Below are positions 1 through 6,464 of a DNA stretch of 6,464 nucleotides, piece after piece. The stretch lies in NCBI GenBank assembly GCA_947074225.1, contig CAMTOX010000116.1:1-6464 (forward strand), in the 5' to 3' direction. Numbering within the stretch: position 1 is the first letter of the stretch; every line of letters begins with the position of its first letter. Below the pieces are notes generated by a model. It ran no database searches, was not told where the DNA came from, and was given only the letters and a program-made list of their open reading frames with translations. The translations under genes and the position numbers were made by a program. Source of the DNA: an uncultured bacterium. GTDB lineage: Bacteria > Bacteroidota > Bacteroidia > Bacteroidales > Paludibacteraceae.

Positions 1-47
1 GAGATTTCTGAATGTGACTGGAGTTCAGACGTGTGCTCTTCCGATCT
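1..47 (+). other. Illumina TruSeq P7/Read 2 adapter with i7 index (artefact)
   Basis: Bases 14-47 match the 34-base TruSeq Read 2 adapter, ending in the diagnostic GCTCTTCCGATCT. Bases 1-5 (GAGAT) are the 3' end of the P7 flow-cell primer, and bases 6-13 (TTCTGAAT) sit where the i7 index belongs. Its reverse complement, ATTCAGAA, is the i7 index I know as D705. This is untrimmed library sequence carried into the assembly, not genome. Genomic sequence starts at 48. Confidence 0.98.
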
Positions 48-634
48 AACTTTAAGGTAGCACCAACACTCCATTTTTCATTAATTTTACGTGTATAACC
101 AGCCGATAATTCACTTAATACTGTGGCATCAACACCTAACGTTTTTAAATTGTAATGGTTATTTCCAAACTCTTCAGGTGTTCCTTGAACAGCAAAACGA
201 ATCATATCGCGTGGAATGTAACCATTAACGGTGGCTCGTATGTTAAATCCTATTGTATAATAGTTTTTTCTGTTGGTTTGCCATCCTACATTGAAGATGT
301 TGAGTTTAATATCGCTATTAATCTGAGTGGTTAACGGAACTACTTTATTTAGATTTGCAATGTTATATCCTGGTGATAATATAGAGGTTGTAACTCCATT
401 CTTATTAAATACTAAATCGTGTAAGGTTAGGGCATTGTTGCCAGCGCCAAAGTAAAGGTTAGGTAAAATAATGAAGTCGAAATAACCATTGCAATCGGGT
501 ATTAATGCTGGATTCATATCGGTTCTTCCGCCAATATTATCCATAAAATAGAGTGTATTACTATTTTGCGAGGCAAGGTTTAAAGTGGTTATTCCAAGAA
601 TGATAATTAGAGTGATATGTTTTATAAGTCTCAT
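48..634 (-). CDS. Secreted DUF5723-like outer-membrane protein, partial (C-terminus missing)
   Basis: This gene starts at an ATG (634-632) and stays open for 195 codons until the insert meets the adapter, so the C-terminal part is missing. The N-terminus, MRLIKHITLIILGITTLNLA followed by SQ, is a signal peptide: a basic start, a hydrophobic core and a small-residue cleavage region near residue 21. It has no lipobox cysteine, so export by signal peptidase I is expected. The mature start has the pattern MDNIGGRTDMNPALIPD, then alternating polar and aromatic strands (FDFIILPNLYFGAG, NIFNVGWQTN, YYTIGFNIRATVNGYIP, ELSAGYTRKINEKWSVGATLK). The NPA motif near the N-terminus and the beta-strand pattern resemble Bacteroidota DUF5723 proteins, predicted outer-membrane barrels of unknown function; this assignment is from memory. 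Its start lies 29 bases after the stop of the lipoprotein gene, so the two are probably cotranscribed. I am sure the ORF is real, fairly sure of the envelope location, and less sure of the family. Confidence 0.82.
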
Positions 635-663
635 GATAGTGATATAATGGTATAGTATGAACT

Positions 664-2358
664 TTATTCTGTAGTTGAGTTGTTAAGTTTAATGCCTCCT
701 TTAGCAAATACACTTAGATGCAAAGATAGTTTATCGTCCATTGTAATTTTTATCATTGAATTTTCATCATAGCCATAGAAGTTAATATAGAGCGCAATTT
801 TATTGGTTTTCATGATTTTATCTATGTCTTCGGACTTTATTTCTATAACAGATTCTCCAATGTTCTCCTCAATTGCAGCTCCTTCACTATCTACTTTAGC
901 CGAGGCAATTTCTATTTGGCAGTCAAAGTCAATGATATTTGAATTTTCATCTAGGAAATAAGGTGTTACAGTAGTCTTTAATGGCATTCTGTTGACGTGC
1001 TTTAAATAGAGTTTTAAGACCTCGATATTGATATTCTCCATTGAATCAGTAGAACCTATGAGATCAGATAAGTTAGCTTCTATAGTGTCTGAGTAGGTGA
1101 AGAATGAAGTTGGATTTAGTTGTAATGGAATCATCACTTCCACATCCATAGTTAACTCTATAGGTTCAACTAAGTAATGAATCTTATCGTCATCACTCTT
1201 ATATTGTTGTGTCGCAACTTCCCATTGATAAATAATCTCTTTAGGAATAGCTTCAAATAATCGGTTTGTTTTACCATACTCTTTGTCAAATGTAAAAGTA
1301 TGAATATCGGTACCATAGGTGGTCGAAGGTTTATCTATTGGCATAGTGAATTTTGTCGATCCATCAAAGTCGGCATATATTCTCTCGTTATTAGTAGTGA
1401 TAACATATATGCTGTCAAAGTTAAATATCAGAGGAATACCTACATTACTATGAATGTTTAAGTTTATTTTGGGATCGGCAAAGAGTAGCTTATTATTAGT
1501 GATATTAGGATTGTCGAAGAAGTTTTCAGGAAGTACCTGTTGAATTAAATCTCTACTCACATATTTAGCATGATCAAAATAACCCCATGCAATTTGAGAT
1601 TGTATAAGTCTAAATTGAGAGCTTAATTGTATGGTAGAATTTGGATGGATAGTTAAATTTCCGTCTGAAACAATTTCAAAATCAATACGTATAGGTGTTT
1701 TTGTTTCATCGTTATTGAAATGTAAGAGATAATTTTCCAAAGTTTCATTAAATGATCCAATGCTATTAGATATGATTCGTTCTATGGTATAATTTTCCAA
1801 ATATGTTATATCTGGAAAACTGATAATCATTTTTAGTGGAGTGTTGTCGCTAATGTTTATATTCTCAAGTGAATATTGGCAATTTAGTACGGATGATCCT
1901 ACCAGCATACTATCTACTCGCGTAATTACTTCACTGCTAAATTCGTTGAATACGAAGTCGTAATCGTAAGAAGTTGAAAAAGATATCTTCTCTCCGGCAG
2001 GAATAGTTATGCTTCCTCCCATTAATAATGCTTCACCATTGGGTAGCTCATCTTTAATTGAGATTATCTCATTTAAGTTACCTCCCATTGTAAAGTTTGC
2101 TATGTCAAAATTGATGATGTTATTCTTTTCCTTCCAAAAGATATAACACTCCCTAGTGAGGCTGTCGCCAACTATGATGGAATCATTAACATTGGATAGT
2201 AGATTCATAAATGTTGCCTCAACTTTACCTAATGGAATTCCTAATGAGGTATTATACTCTTGATTGTTTATCTCATCCCAGTTTAACTTTGTACAACTGG
2301 TTATGCATGCTGTTATTGCAAGAGTGAGGAATAGGGTTAAGCGTAAAGATCGATTCAT
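664..2358 (-). CDS. Large uncharacterised lipoprotein (564 aa)
   Basis: The first 22 residues are a type II signal peptide: basic start (MNRSLR), hydrophobic core (LTLFLTLAITA) and lipobox ITSC, with Cys22 as the predicted acylation site. The residues after the Cys (TKLNWDE) lack the clear acidic patch of the Bacteroidota surface-export signal directly at +2 to +5, so inner-leaflet or surface placement is undecided. The mature protein looks beta-rich, with no recognisable enzyme motif. The early segment NTSLGIPLGKVEATFMNLL resembles the conserved start of a group of Bacteroidota lipoproteins in which a PL-type motif precedes a short amphipathic segment. The C-terminal part (about 511-564) ends in alternating strands of a putative last domain (DDKLSLHLSVFAKGGIKL). 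The ATG at 2358-2356 is preferred because it places the signal peptide exactly at the N-terminus. It follows the helicase gene by 41 bases and precedes the barrel-like gene by 29. I do not recognise a specific function; a cell-envelope role with the downstream protein is inference. Confidence 0.9.
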   Translation of the reverse strand: MNRSLRLTLFLTLAITACITSCTKLNWDEINNQEYNTSLGIPLGKVEATFMNLLSNVNDSIIVGDSLTRECYIFWKEKNNIINFDIANFTMGGNLNEIISIKDELPNGEALLMGGSITIPAGEKISFSTSYDYDFVFNEFSSEVITRVDSMLVGSSVLNCQYSLENINISDNTPLKMIISFPDITYLENYTIERIISNSIGSFNETLENYLLHFNNDETKTPIRIDFEIVSDGNLTIHPNSTIQLSSQFRLIQSQIAWGYFDHAKYVSRDLIQQVLPENFFDNPNITNNKLLFADPKINLNIHSNVGIPLIFNFDSIYVITTNNERIYADFDGSTKFTMPIDKPSTTYGTDIHTFTFDKEYGKTNRLFEAIPKEIIYQWEVATQQYKSDDDKIHYLVEPIELTMDVEVMIPLQLNPTSFFTYSDTIEANLSDLIGSTDSMENINIEVLKLYLKHVNRMPLKTTVTPYFLDENSNIIDFDCQIEIASAKVDSEGAAIEENIGESVIEIKSEDIDKIMKTNKIALYINFYGYDENSMIKITMDDKLSLHLSVFAKGGIKLNNSTTE

Positions 2359-2399
2359 GGTCTTGTAAAGGTCTGTTTATGTTATTGTATTAGTTGTTC

Positions 2400-3800
2400 T
2401 TAGAAAAAAAAGTCAGAGAAGTTCACTAACCATACTTTCTCTGTGGCGCGTGTTATTGCTGTATATAGCCATTGGTAATAACTTGACGATATTTGATCTT
2501 CCTGAAGGTATCCTTGGTCTACAAATACATGTTGCCATTGACCACCTTGAGCCTTATGGCAGGTCATTGCATAGGCATATTTTACTTGTAGAGCGTTTAA
2601 GAATTCATTATCACGCATCTGTTTATAACGCTCTCTTTTGTTACTTATGTCGGCATAATCTTCTGCTACACGTTCATATAGCTGATTGTTTAATTGAGTA
2701 TTTATGGCTGGAGAGTCGGTGTGTAGAGTATCTAAAAGTACTCGTGCCTCAATCTCAATGTCGTAATCTAATAATCTCAGAACCATATCGGCAAACCGAA
2801 AACCATACATCTCGATATATTTGCGAATTCGCACTATCTCTGCAATATCACCATTGGCAATGAAATCAATTTGTTCATAAGCTTTGCTGCAAAAGTAGTT
2901 ATTTTTTGTTATTATTAATAATTCTCCTGAAGATAATTCATCTTCTTTCAATAACACCTGATTTCGCACCCCTTTATTATATAAATTGGCGCGTTTATTA
3001 GAATAACTAATGATAATGCTATTTGATTCTCCCACCTCACTGTATGAAGATTGAAGGGTATCTATTAGGTCTACACCTCCCAAACGTTTTATATCAGGAA
3101 AGTCGACGTTGAATTTCATTGGCTGCGACGTTTCTCCTGTTATTATTTGGCGTAAGGCAGTAGCATTATTGAGTATGCCACTTTCACCCGTTTGTCGGAC
3201 TACTTCTGTTAACTCACACTGCATCATGTGCATACCATATCCTGCCATATAATCAATGTTTAGTGCAGGCGATTCATCTTGCCCTACAGGTAGTAGCTGA
3301 GCAGTATCGCCCATTAAAACCATGCTACAGTTGTCTCCACTATATACATACTCCATTAAATCATCCAATAAACGTCCACTCCCGAAAGTTGTACCTTCTG
3401 AACTATAGTTGGAAATCATTGAGGCTTCGTCAATAATAAAAAGAGTATTCTTGTGCTTATTGTAGCTAACAGAAAAATTAAATTCGCTTATAGATTTCTG
3501 TCTATATATCTCCTTGTGAATAGACCAAGCACTATAGCCAGAATATCCCGATAGTACTTTGGCAGCTCTTCCTGTAGGAGCTAAGAGTACACACTTTTGA
3601 CCCATACCATGCATTGCCTTAACAAGAGCACTGACTAATGTGGTTTTACCAGTTCCAGCATATCCCTTTAGTATAAAAAGTTTCTGTTCTGTTGGTAGTG
3701 TACAGAAGCTTGCTAGTAACTCAATAGCCTTGCTTTGCTCATTGGTGGGAGTATAATTAAATTCGGCTTTGATTTTTTCCGATACAAAATCTGATAGCAT
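2400..3800 (-). CDS. RecD/Pif1-type SF1B DNA helicase (short RecD-like, 466 aa)
   Basis: This is an ATP-dependent DNA helicase of superfamily 1B, expected to unwind DNA 5' to 3' in repair or recombination. Counting from the ATG at 3800, the motifs are in order and intact: Walker A GYAGTGKTT (46-54), motif Ia APTGRAAK (74-81), Walker B FIIDEAS (121-127), motif III MGDTAQLLPVG (163-173), motif IV LTEVVRQ (197-203), the SH3-like segment around ITKNNYF and IANGDIAEIV (about 297-323), motif V TCHKAQGGQW (413-422) and motif VI YTAITRATEKVWLV (446-459). It lacks the long N-terminal region of full RecD2 (roughly 700 residues or more), matching the compact RecD-like helicases common in Bacteroidales. 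The frame can be extended upstream to a TTG at 3830 (476 aa), but the ATG at 3800 gives the MLSDFV start and follows an A-rich leader, so I prefer it. It lies past the pheT terminator, so it probably has its own promoter. The biological substrate is unknown. Confidence 0.93.
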   Translation of the reverse strand: MLSDFVSEKIKAEFNYTPTNEQSKAIELLASFCTLPTEQKLFILKGYAGTGKTTLVSALVKAMHGMGQKCVLLAPTGRAAKVLSGYSGYSAWSIHKEIYRQKSISEFNFSVSYNKHKNTLFIIDEASMISNYSSEGTTFGSGRLLDDLMEYVYSGDNCSMVLMGDTAQLLPVGQDESPALNIDYMAGYGMHMMQCELTEVVRQTGESGILNNATALRQIITGETSQPMKFNVDFPDIKRLGGVDLIDTLQSSYSEVGESNSIIISYSNKRANLYNKGVRNQVLLKEDELSSGELLIITKNNYFCSKAYEQIDFIANGDIAEIVRIRKYIEMYGFRFADMVLRLLDYDIEIEARVLLDTLHTDSPAINTQLNNQLYERVAEDYADISNKRERYKQMRDNEFLNALQVKYAYAMTCHKAQGGQWQHVFVDQGYLQEDQISSSYYQWLYTAITRATEKVWLVNFSDFFF

Positions 3801-3853
3801 TTTCTTGTTGTTTTTAATACCGTTTATCAATACTATAAGGTTCCATAGTTACA

Positions 3854-3899
3854 ATAAAAGCACTTCATGTCAGGAAATCCTATCATAAAGTGCTTTTAT
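3854..3899 (-). terminator. Intrinsic terminator hairpin after pheT
   Basis: The arms ATAAAAGCACTT (3854-3865) and AAGTGCTTTTAT (3888-3899) are a perfect 12-bp inverted repeat. After one mismatch the stem continues with three more pairs (3867-3869 with 3884-3886), and the apex can form a further AGG/CCT stem with an AAAT loop. On the minus strand the outer arm ends in GCTTTTATTG, giving a U-rich tail, and the opposite arm is A-rich, so the hairpin could act in both directions. It starts about 30 bases beyond the pheT stop and before the helicase gene, where a terminator for pheT is expected. Confidence 0.85.
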
Positions 3900-3908
3900 A
3901 ATGACTAT

Positions 3909-3924
3909 TCAATATTAATATTGA
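3909..3924. repeat. Perfect 16-base palindrome TCAATATTAATATTGA
   Basis: The sequence equals its own reverse complement over 16 bases. It sits 6 bases beyond the pheT stop and 9 bases before the terminator hairpin. In RNA it could fold only into a weak all-A/U stem apart from one G-C pair per end. As DNA it has the symmetry of a dimeric-protein binding site, but its place at the 3' end of a gene makes an operator role doubtful. In such AT-rich spacer it may be chance or a second part of the termination region. Confidence 0.5.
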
Positions 3925-3930
3925 TCCAAC

Positions 3931-6393
3931 TTAACGCAGCTTGGCTCCAAGTTGGTCTGTATAATTCTTAATTAGTTTCTGCATGATTGCGTCAATCTGC
4001 TTATCATTTAAGGTCTTCTCACTATCTTGAAGTGTAAAGTTTACTGCATACGACTTCTTACCCTCTTCTAAATTCTTACCTTCATAAACATCAAATAAAC
4101 TCACCTGTTTCAAGAGTTTACGTTCAGTGCTATAAGCGATTTTCTCAATCTCAGCAAAAGTCACTTTCTTATCGACTAATAGAGCCAGGTCACGTTTTAC
4201 TTCAGGGAATTTTGAAATCTCTTGATAGCTAATCTGCTTTTTACTATACTCTTTCAATACAGCTTTCCATTCTATGTCGGCATAGAATACAGCATTATTT
4301 ATGTCGAAACGTTTTAATATTGCATTAGAGATGGTAGCAATAGTAGCAAGGAGTTTGCCTCCGGCATTACGTATTTCTAAAGCTTCACTATAAAGACTAT
4401 TTTGAATCTCAACAATCTGAAGCTTTTTAAGGTCTATACGTAAACGACGCAAGATATTTTGTACATAAGCTTTTAACTCATAAAAAGAACTCTTCTGTTC
4501 AGATATAGCCCAACTACCACTATAACGTTTACCGGTAACCCATAATGCTAGGTGATAATCTTCGCTATAAGCTTTTAATGGATTCTCTGCATTACTTTTT
4601 GAAGCATCGTATCTATAACAATTACCGAATTCATAGAAATGTAAATCACTATTTTGACGATTTATGTTATAAGCAAGACTCTCCAAGCCACCAAATAGCA
4701 TGGTTTGGCGCATTACATTCAAATCTAAACTCAATGCATTCATAATGCGAACACAATTTTCTTCGGTGTACACATCTTCAATTCCAGTATAATAACTACC
4801 TTTTGTAAGTGAGTTGTTCATAATTTCATTGAAACCTTGTGCCGTGAGTTGTTCCGATATTTGCTCCTGTAATGCAAAACTATTTGGTTGCTGCCAATAG
4901 CTTAAGTTAGAGTGAAGACTATCTGTTAATTCAATGTTATTATATCCATAGATGCGAAGAATATCTTCAATGACATCTACGTCACGCTGTACATCGACAC
5001 GGTATGCTGGAACCATTAAGTTATAAAGATCATTATCTTTTGAAATAATCTCTATTTCTAGACCTTTTAATATGGTTTCTATAGTTTCAACAGGTATCTT
5101 CTTTCCTATTAGGCGTTGTGTCTTATCTATTGATAGTTTAACATCGAAGTTTGCAATAGGCGATGGGTATAAATCAATTATTGGACCTGTAATAGTACCT
5201 CCTGCAAGTTCTTGAATCAATAGGGCAGCATACTTTAATACATAAATAGTGTTATTAGGATCTACGCCACGTTCAAAACGGAAGCTTGAATCGGTATTTA
5301 AGCCGAAACGGCGAGCTGTTTTGCGTACGGATATGGGGTTAAAATATGCACTCTCTATAAAGATGTCGGTTGTCTGTTCTGTAACACCAGAGTCAAGGCC
5401 TCCAAAAACACCTGCTATACACATTGGTTCTTCGCTGTTGCAGATCATTAAGTCATCACTTCCTAATGTACGTTCAACACCATCAAGAGTAGTGAACTTT
5501 GTTCCTTCGGCAACACACTTTACTTCAATCACGTCACCTTTAATCTTCCCTGCATCAAAAGCATGGAGAGGTTGACCAAATGAGTGTAATATATAGTTTG
5601 TAGCATCTACAACGTTATTGATAGGACGTAGGCCAATAATGTTTAAACAATCTTGTAACCATTTTGGCGATGGTGCAACAGTAATTCCTTTAATACTTAT
5701 ACCAGCATAACGTGGTGCCAAATTAGCATCTTCAACTTTTACTGTGATAGGAGCTGGAGCATCGTTAGTTTTAAAATTCTCAACATCTGGACGTACTAAT
5801 CCGGCATCAATGTCTCGTGCTGCAAAGTAAGCAGCTAAATCTCTTGCTACACCATAGTGAGAGGCTGCGTCTATGCGGTTTGGAGTAATGTCAACTTCCA
5901 ATAGAGTATCGTCGTCAAGGTTGAAATAACTCTTTGCAGGTAATCCTACTAAAGTGTCATTAGGAAGTACCATGATTCCATCATGCGATGTTCCTACACC
6001 AATCTCATCTTCAGCACAGATCATTCCTAATGACTCTACACCACGAATCTTTGAACGTTTAATGGTAAAAGATTCTTCGCCTGAGTAGAGTTTTGTACCT
6101 ACTGTGGCCACAATCACTTTCTGACCTGCTGCAACATTTGCAGCGCCACAAACAATCTGAAGCGGTTCTGCTGCACCAATATTTACTTTGGTAACATGTA
6201 AGTGGTCTGAATTTTCATGATCTTCGCAACTTAATACTTCGCCCACTACTAAACCTTCTAAACCACCTTTAATGGTTTGAACGGTCTCTACAGCACCAAC
6301 CTCTAAGCCTATAGAGGTTAATATCTTTGATAATTCATCGGCCGATACATCTGTTGAGATATATTTTTTAAGCCATTTGTAAGAAATGTTCAT
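3931..6393 (-). CDS. pheT: Phenylalanine--tRNA ligase beta subunit
   Basis: PheT is the beta subunit of the cytoplasmic alpha2beta2 phenylalanyl-tRNA synthetase; it binds tRNA-Phe and hydrolyses mischarged Tyr-tRNA-Phe, while PheS (not in the window) holds the main aminoacylation site. All domains of the bacterial form are present: the N-terminal segment (1-40), an EMAP-like tRNA-binding domain (about 44-155, with GEVLSCEDHENSDHLHV), the B3/B4 editing domain (about 220-400), the B5 domain (about 415-487, ending RIYGYNN), the catalytic-like core (about 500-710) and the C-terminal FDX-ACB domain (from KFPEVKRDLALLV at 728 to the end). In the editing domain, His277 (GQPLHAFDA) and Glu347 (FIESAYF) line up, from memory, with the E. 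coli editing residues His265 and Glu334. At 820 residues the chain is full length. The start is fixed: an in-frame TAA (6414-6412) lies six codons upstream with no other start between. Only 28 genomic bases precede the gene, so its promoter is not visible. Confidence 0.98.
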   Translation of the reverse strand: MNISYKWLKKYISTDVSADELSKILTSIGLEVGAVETVQTIKGGLEGLVVGEVLSCEDHENSDHLHVTKVNIGAAEPLQIVCGAANVAAGQKVIVATVGTKLYSGEESFTIKRSKIRGVESLGMICAEDEIGVGTSHDGIMVLPNDTLVGLPAKSYFNLDDDTLLEVDITPNRIDAASHYGVARDLAAYFAARDIDAGLVRPDVENFKTNDAPAPITVKVEDANLAPRYAGISIKGITVAPSPKWLQDCLNIIGLRPINNVVDATNYILHSFGQPLHAFDAGKIKGDVIEVKCVAEGTKFTTLDGVERTLGSDDLMICNSEEPMCIAGVFGGLDSGVTEQTTDIFIESAYFNPISVRKTARRFGLNTDSSFRFERGVDPNNTIYVLKYAALLIQELAGGTITGPIIDLYPSPIANFDVKLSIDKTQRLIGKKIPVETIETILKGLEIEIISKDNDLYNLMVPAYRVDVQRDVDVIEDILRIYGYNNIELTDSLHSNLSYWQQPNSFALQEQISEQLTAQGFNEIMNNSLTKGSYYTGIEDVYTEENCVRIMNALSLDLNVMRQTMLFGGLESLAYNINRQNSDLHFYEFGNCYRYDASKSNAENPLKAYSEDYHLALWVTGKRYSGSWAISEQKSSFYELKAYVQNILRRLRIDLKKLQIVEIQNSLYSEALEIRNAGGKLLATIATISNAILKRFDINNAVFYADIEWKAVLKEYSKKQISYQEISKFPEVKRDLALLVDKKVTFAEIEKIAYSTERKLLKQVSLFDVYEGKNLEEGKKSYAVNFTLQDSEKTLNDKQIDAIMQKLIKNYTDQLGAKLR

Positions 6394-6421
6394 ATGTGTG
6401 TATTCTTTGTCTTATAATCTT

Positions 6422-6464
6422 AGATCGGAAGAGCGTCGTGTAGGGAAAGAGTGTAGGCTATAGT
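6422..6464 (-). other. Illumina TruSeq P5/Read 1 adapter with i5 index (artefact)
   Basis: Bases 6422-6454 are the reverse complement of the 33-base TruSeq Read 1 adapter, beginning AGATCGGAAGAGCGTCGTGT. Bases 6455-6462 (AGGCTATA) sit at the i5 index position; the reverse complement TATAGCCT is the index I know as D501. The last two bases (GT) begin the P5 flow-cell primer complement. The true genome ends at about 6421, just upstream of pheT. Confidence 0.98.

Noticed and set aside
1727..1800. Repeated ATAATTTTCCAA about 60 bases apart
   Set aside because: A short AT-rich match inside the lipoprotein gene, in the same frame (encoding LENY twice: LENYTIER and LENYLLHF). With only four shared residues it is not evidence of a repeat domain.
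2359..2399. Possible promoter or terminator between helicase and lipoprotein genes
   Set aside because: No TAnnTTTG-like box and no inverted repeat with a U-rich tail was found in these 41 bases, so readthrough from the helicase gene is the simpler view.
2450..2863. 137-codon plus-strand open frame
   Set aside because: It lies wholly antisense within the helicase gene, whose motifs V and the preceding region are conserved there. The translation has no recognisable domain, so it is a shadow frame.
4545..4745. 66-codon plus-strand open frame
   Set aside because: It is antisense to the pheT core domain and has no domain signature or start context.
5249..5575. 108-codon plus-strand open frame
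   Set aside because: It is antisense to the conserved PheT editing domain; the coding constraint of pheT explains the absence of stops.
1..6464. A defence, mobile or other undescribed multigene system
   Set aside because: The window holds one housekeeping synthetase gene, one common helicase and two envelope proteins, with no transposase, integrase, direct-repeat array, toxin-antitoxin pair or att-like duplication. The helicase alone is not enough to claim a defence system.
1..6464. Adapter ends read as terminal repeats or a circular junction
   Set aside because: The two ends are different TruSeq adapters with different indices, not repeats of each other, and give no evidence of circularity or a linear replicon.

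Overview
The window is an assembled contig of AT-rich bacterial DNA, most likely from a member of the Bacteroidales (Bacteroidota). Three things point there: an 820-residue PheT of the Bacteroidales length class, a compact RecD-like helicase of the kind common in that order, and a lipoprotein next to what looks like a DUF5723-type outer-membrane protein. Start regions are A/T-rich with no clear Shine-Dalgarno sequences, which also fits Bacteroidota. Species cannot be told from the sequence alone.

Both ends are not biological. Bases 1-47 are the Illumina TruSeq Read 2/P7 adapter with an 8-base index, and bases 6422-6464 are the reverse complement of the TruSeq Read 1/P5 adapter with its own index. 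The genomic insert is therefore about 48-6421.

All four genes lie on the minus strand, so transcription runs right to left. First is pheT (6393-3931), complete, encoding the beta subunit of phenylalanyl-tRNA synthetase. A 97-base spacer follows, holding a perfect 16-base palindrome (3909-3924) and a strong hairpin terminator (3854-3899). Next is an SF1B (RecD/Pif1-type) DNA helicase (best start 3800, end 2400). After 41 bases comes a 564-residue lipoprotein (2358-664), and 29 bases later the N-terminal 195 codons of a secreted, probably outer-membrane beta-barrel protein (634-48), cut off by the contig end.

pheT is housekeeping and appears to be transcriptionally closed off by its terminator. 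The helicase, lipoprotein and barrel-like protein are tightly spaced with no terminator seen between them and may be one transcript. The lipoprotein and barrel-like protein plausibly act together in the cell envelope. The helicase is probably an unrelated passenger. I see no RNA gene, mobile element, CRISPR array, defence system or pseudogene. I do not find a novel system here; the points most worth attention are the adapter ends, the false open reading frame they create, the helicase start and the uncharacterised envelope pair.
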